DNA of 64,000 nucleotides, taken from Glandiceps talaboti (lineage: Eukaryota > Hemichordata > Enteropneusta > Spengelidae). Shown one piece after another: positions 55,582-64,000 of the stretch. Below the pieces are notes generated by a model. It worked only from the letters and a program-made list of their open reading frames with translations. It did no database searches and was not told the origin of the DNA. How positions within the stretch are numbered: position 1 is the first letter of the stretch; each line of letters begins with the position of its first letter. The position numbers and the translations under genes were made by a program. Where the stretch lies: contig NC_135549.1 of assembly GCF_964340395.1 (NCBI RefSeq), positions 14,811,342-14,875,341 on the forward strand. Direction: 5' to 3'.

Positions 55582-57625
55582 CTGAAAGACAATAGAAATA
55601 TATAAGACTTGATTATGAAATATTTAGACATTTGACAAAACTGTGAAGTCCACTTTGAAATTAAACAGAACTTACTAAATGATAATACCACTGCTAAACA
55701 CAAAATATCAAAACAGAATCCACAAGAAAGCTAGGCGACATCAAATAAAATTAATATACTTCTGAAATTGGTTATCCTGAAAGAAACTTGTAAGTACAAC
55801 TTTAAAATGTGGATACATCTTTATTTTCTTGTTATGTCCATTTTGAAAATGTTATCATTTACAATGAAATATGGAGAATGATGGCACAAATTAATGGACA
55901 TTTAGGTAACTTTTTCCTCTGAGTATATCTGATTTTAGTAGTTTATGACAGTCACTCAAAGCTGATAAAACCCAGTTGTCTCATTTCATTATGTGTTCTC
56001 AAACTCCCAAAAGCATCAAATGCTGTCATAAAATAAATCAATCACAAGTAGGAGAAAATAGTGATGAAAATTTGTAACATATAGGTTTCCTTGGTCGGAG
56101 TCTATAAAACATTAACGACTGCCTTTAAAAACCTGTGATAAATCCAGCCATGAATAACACATAACAGACTTGTTTTCTTGAATTATTTTCACACACACAC
56201 ACACTATGATTTCATTCCTATTATGTTACATTATGTCATCACATCAATATTTTTCATACATACATACACTCATAAAAATAGTACAATAGATACATTATGA
56301 TTGACATTTGATTCCATTTGAATATACTTATACTTATAGCTTGTACAACTCTCCATAGACATTTCAAGTGACATCCATAAATTTTAGGACATGCTTGGAT
56401 GTAGGTGTAATTAACGAGTGGATTACCAGAGATGAACGTCTGGGGAATTCTTGGTTCATTGGACCTTTACTCATCATGTTGTCACAGCCAAAAAAAGATC
56501 AGTCTCATTTCCACTTGACAAAAAAGTCGTGCCAGAATATAAAATGTATGTATCATACCAAAATGAGTTTCTTCTTTCAACCATAAACATCTTTTTTTTA
56601 CTGTGTGAATTACCTTGAATAGTCATCATTATTTGCTTTAATCATGTCAAAAATAACATCAGAATATTATATTGAATAAACATCCTTCAGCGGAAATAAC
56701 CTTGTTTTAATATTCACTGTGTTAGTGCTCCCTGGGGTCTGAACTACACTGATCTTTTCAAATTAGGCAAATGGCAAGGTGTTGAGGTCAAAACAAATGA
56801 AATGAGACAAGTTTATGACATTAATTGTGTCAAAGTGGTTTATAGCTGAGAGTTTGTAAAACTAATTAAATCAGTTTTATAGCATCCCATTTTAAAGAAT
56901 AGCTTTCCTAAATATTGTGAAGTATACAATGTATGTAATGGTGAAATGCAATGACAGTATAATCTGACGCAGGAATAGTCTTGATTCTTCTAGGTTATTT
57001 TCTTTCTTTCATGGTTTTTGTTTTTTCATCCATTTTCATTCATTCTTGTTATTTTACATGGTGTGGTTATGACTGTCGACCTTACATAAACATCAAAATA
57101 TGCAAATGACTGAGTAACATGTGCATTTTACATATGTGTCACTGTGTGTGGTGGAGGGGGGAGGGGTGTGTGGAGGGGTGCTTCAGTAGGTAAATATCTC
57201 CCCGAGTTCACAGTACATTTTACTAAATTCCCTGTTACATTTACAGGAAACAAAACAAATGATAACAGACTCCCTAACTCTATACGGATTATAAAACTTT
57301 GGCAAAAAAACCAAAAAAACAACAACAACCAAAAAAACATTCAAAAACATCCAAAAGAACTTACTAATTACATATATTATATGTTTTATGTTATTTTGCC
57401 AGTCTTGAAAATTATATATTGAATTCTTTGCACGAGGAAACAAATTGCCTCTGGTATTTTCTAGGTTCATTGAGTTTCAAATGTTACAGATGAACAATAA
57501 AGATGCATTCAGGATATGTAACCAAGATGCCATCATTATCACTCTCTATGAAACCAAACCTGAGATCCTTCCGATTCTTTTCATCAATCTGTTTCCTAAT
57601 ACTTTTCACAAAACAGACTCTACAC

Positions 57626-57630
57626 TGTGT

Positions 57631-57713
<83 letters not shown>

Positions 57714-57727
57714 TGTGTGTGTGTGTG
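57626..57727. repeat. (GT)n microsatellite
   Basis: About 50 GT units with single interruptions. Confidence 0.97.
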
Positions 57728-60458
57728 ACAGTAAGAGACAACCAGGCAAGTTACCTCGGATAACACTACAGAAAATCAAACCACGGATTTAGAATTTTAT
57801 CCTGCAATCACACAAATTTCCTTTCATTTCCTGTATAAGTATTAGAACAAGGTAACTGTTTGTCGGTTTCCTAAAGTGATTATGACCTGTAATGAGACAC
57901 AGTCAAGCTGATACAAATAAATCCCATTAAAACTGTTAACATGCACTGCAAATGCTGAATGAAATAACAGTAGATGTCACATCAACATTTCTTTAGATAT
58001 GGTAACTGTTACATTTCCTTTCATTTCCTATCTAGGTATGACAACATGGTAGCCAGTTCTCTCCTCTCCCAAACTATTTACTATGTATGTCAACCATGCA
58101 AATCCCCTCCCCTCCCACTACCACCACCGCTGCCACCAAAGAAGCTGATTCAACCACTTTCACTAAATTGTTAAATGCAGTGAATGAAATAATAGTACAA
58201 GTCACATCAACATTTCTTACAGTACATACTGTTACTTTTATCCTTTAATTTTCCATCCAGGTACAACACAGTGACTAATCTTGGTGTCATTATCTCAAGG
58301 ACTACACCAAGATGTCAAGGACTATCTTGTAACACCAAGACAAGTCTCTGAGCTAATCCAGCTATGATAATATTGGCAGCCATTTACCTGCTTCCCAAAA
58401 TATAAACATGTATAAAAACCATGACAAATAACCCCCCCCCCCTTTTTTTTAAGACAGAAGCTCATAACCATTCCATTAAATTGTGAAACAAGGTAGCTAT
58501 TTACCTACTTCCTACAGTATTTACACATGTACATGTATGAAAACAAAATACAACAGAGGCCGATCTCACTAAACTCTAAAGTGCCGTATCAATAATATAA
58601 CCACTGAATGTGTTGAACAAACATTAAAAAAAATTTCAGTTAACCGTTACATCTTTAAAATCATCACTCTCCTGAGCACATGGGTGAATAAATATCAAAC
58701 CTACTGGTAATCAGTAAATTTGACATGAAACTATGTATCAGTGTACTGACTATCATGTAATATGGAATATCTCAAAATATTGAGAGTATAAAATGACAGA
58801 AACGGTCAACTGCAAATCTTCCTCATGGTTTGTACAGCTGTTTAGCATGACATCCCAAACAAGTTTATACACAAATATGCATGCAATCATAAAGGGTGAA
58901 ATCAATTGACATGGAGTAAAAAAACACACTGGGCTACATCTACATGTACTGAAAAAATCAATAAAATTGACTGATTCAATCTACACGTATGTGCTTTCTA
59001 TGGGAATTCTATAGCTTGTTTGATGCCACACTGGACTGTATACACTAGACACAGTTTACATGACCAAACAGAGATAACACTGTACCCAACTTGCCATCAT
59101 CATAAATCCATATATGGATGTAATGCATTTTACAGGAAATACTGATTTTATCAGAGTAGCATGATATTATTATGCTTGTGTTGCTGTGACCTTGCAGACC
59201 AAACTTTGGTTATGAGATAAATAAAAAAAAGTGGGAATTTATTGCATACACATGCAAATGTACAAAGATACCATGTACCTACGCTTAAAATAGAGAATAG
59301 AGGACTCAATGACAGATATCACATACAATTGAATATAAAATAAAGTAAAATGATAAATAATTTAATAAAATAAAGTGGTTTTCTTTATTCATTTTTTGAG
59401 TTCACTGTATTCATAAAAAGCAAAAAACAAAACCAAAACGAGTGTTGAATTCACAAACAGAATCAATTTGCAGTGAGAGTTGAAATACTCTAGATGACTG
59501 ACAAAGATCAACTATTTACTGCTAAGCTGTCTGCAGAGTGATGGTGATTGCGTCTAGATTGAGAAGTGGCTGACATACACTCTCAATGAGCAGTCTTTAT
59601 ATGTATGTATATATATATACCACTACAAACAGTATCACTACAGCTTACTAGAGTATAAGAGTTCATCTCATGAAGTCAAGATTCTCATGAAAGTGAAAAC
59701 AGCACTTCAAAAAGAAACAACCCCACAGTTGGACGTACATGTACACTATTTATCTTGATTTGAGTCTCATCTTCATTTTAAAATTTTGGGCAGTTCGATT
59801 ATGTAGCTAGTTTTAGATTCCATATGGGGCTCATTACAGATGAATGTCAGAAGCTGTGGAAAAATTATCCCCTACTGAGTCTCCACATAGCACAGTTTAT
59901 ATCCCAAGAGAGTGATATCCATACATCAATGTAACCGGCAGATTACCAGCCCACTTGCTGTAGGAACTGGTTTTTTTATTGCCGTACATGTTCACCGAGC
60001 TCGTTGTTTTTCACTAATTGCTGCAATCATCTTATTACCAGCTACAAGAAATCAATATTTATTGGTTTCGGTGATGTTATGTAGGTTTTTTACAAATCTA
60101 CTCAAATTGTTTTCTTACCTAATGTAGACTTATACATGTACTTGTAATTGACATGGTCATAATTGTCTGTCATTGCGTAGATTCAATCACTACTTAATGG
60201 GTCAAACAACAAACGAAATGAATAACAAATCATACTTATCTCTAATTAGTATCTAGTTGAAAACTTTTCAAGCAAGTGACTGAGAACAGATTATTGTCAG
60301 TACAAAACTCAGAGTCCGTGAACAATTATTTTCTTAAAAAACAAGATATATACACCTCCTTTTCAACTCCTTACGCTCACCTCTATCTAAATCATTTAAA
60401 CTCGTATTTGTTTTATTCTTGTTTGAGATTCACTGGGACTTTGATCAAGAAATGTAAC

Positions 60459-60568
60459 AGTCCTGCTTGCAGAGAGTATGGCACTCGATTCTGACAATGT
60501 CCCTACACATGGAGAAAGGTGAGGGACATATTGAGAATCAAGTCCTGATTTTGTCTGCAAGCAGGACT
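60459..60568. mobile_element. Foldback element, about 50-bp arms
   Basis: Outer ends AGTCCTGCTTGCAGA and TCTGCAAGCAGGACT are exact inverses; arms continue imperfectly to CTGACAATGTCCCT near 60509. Total 110 bp. Confidence 0.75.
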
Positions 60569-61628
60569 AGAATTGTGATAAACCAAGTCTACATATTTTA
60601 CGAAGTTTTGCAATAAAATACACAATTAGCATAATTTCAACTTTTTCTGAAAGGCTCTTCAAAAAACTTAAAATAGATAACATTACTTGGAGAAGTAGAA
60701 AACATGAAAAAAATTCAGGAAGTATATTTCAAAAGTGATACTGGTTCACTGAGATATGGCATTTATGAAAAATCAGCTACATCCATCACAGCTTTTAAAT
60801 ATATGTTAATAACCCATTAAAACTTGACATGTCTTGTATATTTCACATATGACATTGTCTGCCGATCTGTTTCCACTCCTTATATTTTTACAGATGCAAA
60901 TACAACGACATCAGTGTCCAAATTTGACTGACCTTTGATGCTACTAATGTTGATTCTGAAACATTAAGATGGATAGGGGTCGCAGGATGACGCAGTCAAC
61001 TTTATGACTTTAATACACTTAATGATAAATTCACGTCACTGGTTGACTTTTACCGCATCTAAGCAGACTAAAACTGAGAGGATTCTAGCGTGCGACATTA
61101 AATTTATAGCATTTTGCATGTTGTCCACCACTGCACATTCACTTTACAATAACTGCATGGCCTCAGGAACTAATATTTTCACTTCCACACAAAAAAATAT
61201 TCTGAAAATATCATCGTATTTACTTTTGGTTCTGGTTTTTGATGTCTTTACTTCTACTCTAAATCTACTTAAAAACCATATTCAGTTGGAGAGTAGTTAC
61301 AGGCCTGTAAAAGGGAAATCTTGCCCACAAACTTATCTCGTCAGTTTTACATCAGCGGTTTACAGCCTGTAAAGCAACTACTATATTTTAGCAAACTACA
61401 ACGGGATTATATCGCTGGTCATAACTTTACACCACTGAGTTATCTTCTACTCAATTTTTAACACCATTGCTCGAAACGCTGTCCTTAACGCACACTTATC
61501 AATTTTTCATGTAAAGAAACACTAGTGTCAACACTCTAATCTATAAATATCACCCAGTTTTATATCAGGACACAAAATAAAACAATTAAGAGACATAGAA
61601 TATTCAATAAAAGTCTTCATTTGTCTTT

Positions 61629-62097
61629 AGATTTATTTAACTATCAGTGTTTGTGCCAAAGAACCGTTGAAATCACATCAGAGTGAATCATTTAATATGT
61701 TATAAAAGTATCAAGTGAATGGTAACAAATACGAGATAGAAATTCCATATTCTGTTCAGATTTATTTAACTATGAGCGTCCGTGTCAAAGAACCGTTGAA
61801 ATCAAATCGAAGTGAATCATTTAATATGTTATAAAAGTATCAAGTGAATGGTAACAAATATGAGTGGGAAATTCAAGATTCTCTTCAGATTTATTTAACT
61901 TACATATAAGCGTTAGCATTAACAAAGCGTTGAAATTGAGAGAGAATCACGTCACATCATAAAAAGTATTGAGTGAGTAGTAACAATTACTAGTGAGAAA
62001 GTCAAAATTCTCTTCAGATTTGTTCAACTATGAGCATTTGCATTGAAATTACATGAATCATTTCATATCATATCATATCATATCATATCATATAAAA
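61629..62097 (+). repeat. 129-bp tandem array, three copies plus a cut fourth
   Basis: Units begin (AGATTTATTTAAC or similar) at 61629, 61758, 61887 and 62016, a constant 129-bp step. The fourth stops after ATAAAA at 62097 and resumes at about 63142. Confidence 0.88.
62064..62091. repeat. (ATCAT)n microsatellite
   Basis: About five ATCAT units within the fourth 129-bp copy. Confidence 0.85.
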
Positions 62098-63005
62098 CAT
62101 TGCCAATAGCATTGTAGCACAACTGTAGAGTTTGAGCGCTAACTGGTGATGTAATTTTCAGACAGTTTGATTGGTAGGACATAATGTCTTGGCAGATTGA
62201 TTCATACCTGTCCCTGTTGCTATCGGTTGTTACTAAGGGTGTTTCCATGGTAGCCTTAAACATTTGTGTTTAAATTTAAATGCTTGAAACATTAGTGTTA
62301 TATTTAAATAGCAAATAGCACTGCTGGTATTTGGCTTTCGCTGTGGTCTCACTTGCTTGGTATATGTATATCCAAATATATGTGTCATTTTTAAAAATTG
62401 TTTATCCACTTGCCTGTCCATCATCCCTGTCATTATCTTTACCATACACACTGTAATTTGACTGTTGCCATGTGCATGGTCTTTCTGAAAGGTACATTTG
62501 CATAATCATACTTTCTGAATGTTTATTAATTTGCCTACCCAAAAATGTTATTATCTTTGAAAATATACTAGTAGCTGTTGCTATGGCCATGGTCATGGTT
62601 GCTAGGGCCAGTTGAACCATATGTCTTAGACATCTGCAGATTGACATTTCTAGAAATGTCCCTACCAAATTTAAGCTCCTCCTACTTAGCAATTTTTGAT
62701 TTGATGTACATACATACATACATACATACATACATACATACATACATACATACATACATACATACACACATACATACATGTACATACATACATACATGTA
62801 CATACATACATACATACATGTACATACATACATACATACATACATGTACATACATACATACATACATACATACATACATACATACATACATACATACATG
62901 TACATACATACATGTACATACATACATACATACATACATACATACATGTACATACATACATACATACATACATACATACATACATACATACATACATACA
63001 TACAT

Positions 63006-63052
<47 letters not shown>

Positions 63053-63073
63053 TACATACATACATGCATGCAT

Positions 63074-63112
<39 letters not shown>

Positions 63113-63141
63113 CATTTTCTGCTTATATTACAGTTCTGCTA
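62098..63141. mobile_element. 1.04-kb insertion inside the 129-bp array
   Basis: The block separates the two parts of the fourth 129-bp unit and is bordered by ATAAAA on both sides (62092-62097 and 63142-63147), as expected of a target duplication. No terminal inverted repeats and no coding frame. Its 3' part is a CATA/CACA microsatellite. Class unknown; a retroposed element with a microsatellite tail is one possibility. Confidence 0.65.
62707..63114. repeat. (CATA)n/(CA)n microsatellite
   Basis: About 400 bp of CATA units with regular TACATGTACA interruptions and two CA blocks near the right end. Long Tyr/Ile/His and Met/Cys/Val frames here are artefacts. Confidence 0.97.
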
Positions 63142-63190
63142 ATAAAAGTATTAAGTGAGTGGTAACAAATATGAGAAAGAAATTCAAGAG
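63142..63190 (+). repeat. Continuation of the fourth 129-bp unit
   Basis: ATAAAAGTATTAAGTGAGTG and GGTAACAAATATGAGAAAGA match the second half of the 129-bp unit. Confidence 0.8.
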
Positions 63191-63440
63191 TCCGATAACA
63201 AAATTAGAACGTATGGGTTCAAAAGATACATTTTTCTTTCCTTAATCATGAGTTTAAATCAAGCTGTTGAAAGGGACAATAGTTATCTTCTCAATTTCAC
63301 AGCTCTTTAAATGATTTTGGTGACATTATATACAGGTTGTTTGCCGCTTGTGGCCACTATCAAAATTATGAATACCTATCAAATTCTATCTATCACAGTA
63401 TTATTATAGAGGCATGAATATGTAGTAAGTAGCTGTGATA

Positions 63441-63512
63441 GGTTTGCTCCTCAACCACATGTATGGTTTGATTGGTTTACCCCTCAACAACATGTATGGT
63501 TTGACTGGTTTA
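63441..63512 (+). repeat. Degenerate copies of the 33-bp minisatellite unit
   Basis: GGTTTGCTCCTCAACCACAT and GGTTTGATTGGTTTACCCCT are diverged forms of the unit repeated from 63799. Confidence 0.75.
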
Positions 63513-63798
63513 AGTAATAGATAGTCAACGAGTTTCTTTTTTTTTCTTTTTTTTTTTTTTTTGGGGGGGGGGGGGGGTTAAGTGCCAATAACCCTACCGA
63601 ACGAGTTGTCTATCTTACTTATACTACGGCGTGATTGGTTCAAACAGATCTTTTTCAAAATTTTGTGTAATTTGTAGCATGCAAATTGAGTGCTGAGCGT
63701 AATATAGGTCACATCCCTAAGAAAGAGTGGGTTATGACTCCATATAACCAACTGAAATCAAGGCCTCTGATTGGCCAAGTCGGTCTAGCCGTAGTATA

Positions 63799-64000
63799 AT
63801 GTACGGTTTGACTGGTTTGCTCCTCAGCCACATGTACAGTTTGACTGGTTTGCTCCTCAGCCACATGTACAGTTTGACTGGTTTGCTCCTCAGTCACATG
63901 TACAGTTTGACTGGTTTGCTCCTCAGTCACATGTACAGTTTGACTGGTTTGCTCCTCAGCCACATGTACAGTTTGACTGGTTTGCTCCTCAGTCACATGT
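63799..64000. repeat. 33-bp minisatellite, runs off the window
   Basis: At least six near-identical units (CAGTTTGACTGGTTTGCTCC TCAGYCACATGTA). The period is a multiple of three, so a - strand frame stays open (TSQTVHVAEEQ repeated), but there is no start, splice or homology support for a gene. Confidence 0.9.

Larger units (their letters stand above)
55582..64000. other. Intron/upstream DNA of the receptor gene
   Basis: No exon with Sema motifs was found on the - strand, although about 400 residues of Sema are still missing, so the next exon is probably beyond 64000. Contents are microsatellites (57626-57727, 62707-63114), a weak 226-bp duplication (about 57966-58010 repeated at about 58190-58240), a foldback element (60459-60568), a 129-bp tandem array with a 1.04-kb insertion (61629-63190), a T/G tract (63532-63577) and a 33-bp minisatellite at the right edge. 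Confidence 0.6.

Noticed and set aside
62402-63165. Long Tyr-Ile-His and Met-Cys-Val frames
   Set aside because: Products of the CATA/CA microsatellite. The same applies to 30168-30600 and 57445-57792.
55582-64000. Missing 5' Sema exons of the receptor
   Set aside because: I looked for FxxxY/Cys-rich Sema motifs with splice sites on the - strand and found none that could be defended, so no exon is proposed.

Overview
The window is AT-rich animal nuclear DNA: spliced genes with short GT-AG introns, long 3' flanks, abundant microsatellites and many small inverted-repeat (MITE-like) elements. Gene content fits a bilaterian, probably a marine invertebrate (a lophotrochozoan or a non-vertebrate deuterostome); I cannot name the species. 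All exon models below were built by hand from reading frame, splice signals and family motifs, with phases checked across every junction.

Layout: (1) 935-1752, + strand, the last two visible coding exons of an SLC26-type anion exchanger (end of the STAS domain, C-terminal PDZ-ligand-like tail). (2) 5572-6213, - strand, a jacalin-like lectin-domain protein. (3) 10160-10963, - strand, an intronless 267-aa multi-pass protein recognised as TMEM187. (4) 11989-27044, + strand, a complete 17-exon host cell factor gene (HCFC1), 1675 aa: N-terminal kelch propeller, Ala/Thr/Val-rich middle, an array of about 99 Asn-Pro-X tripeptides, C-terminal Fn3 pair and nuclear-localisation tail. (5) 27045-34619, a gene-poor 3' flank between convergent genes. 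(6) 34620-55581, - strand, the 3' 16 coding exons (999 aa) of a MET/RON-family receptor tyrosine kinase: end of Sema, PSI, IPT repeats, transmembrane helix, kinase domain, and a single YMNM docking motif in the tail. Its 5' Sema exons were not found and probably lie beyond position 64000. (7) 55582-64000, intron or upstream DNA of that gene, mostly repeats.

The genes are not one pathway. TMEM187 and HCFC1 are divergent neighbours about 1 kb apart, the same pairing as on the human X chromosome, which suggests old linkage and perhaps a shared promoter; this region has a cluster of YY1-like ATGGCG cores. The most unusual coding feature is the Asn-Pro-X array in the middle of the HCF protein, where vertebrate HCF-1 carries its proteolytic-processing repeats. 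The most informative non-coding features are several dated or nested transposon insertions (a hAT-like MITE with an 8-bp target duplication, a TA-flanked MITE pair, a 2.3-kb insertion with 12-bp inverted ends, a 1.04-kb insertion splitting a 129-bp tandem array) and decayed copies of one receptor exon in the adjacent intron.
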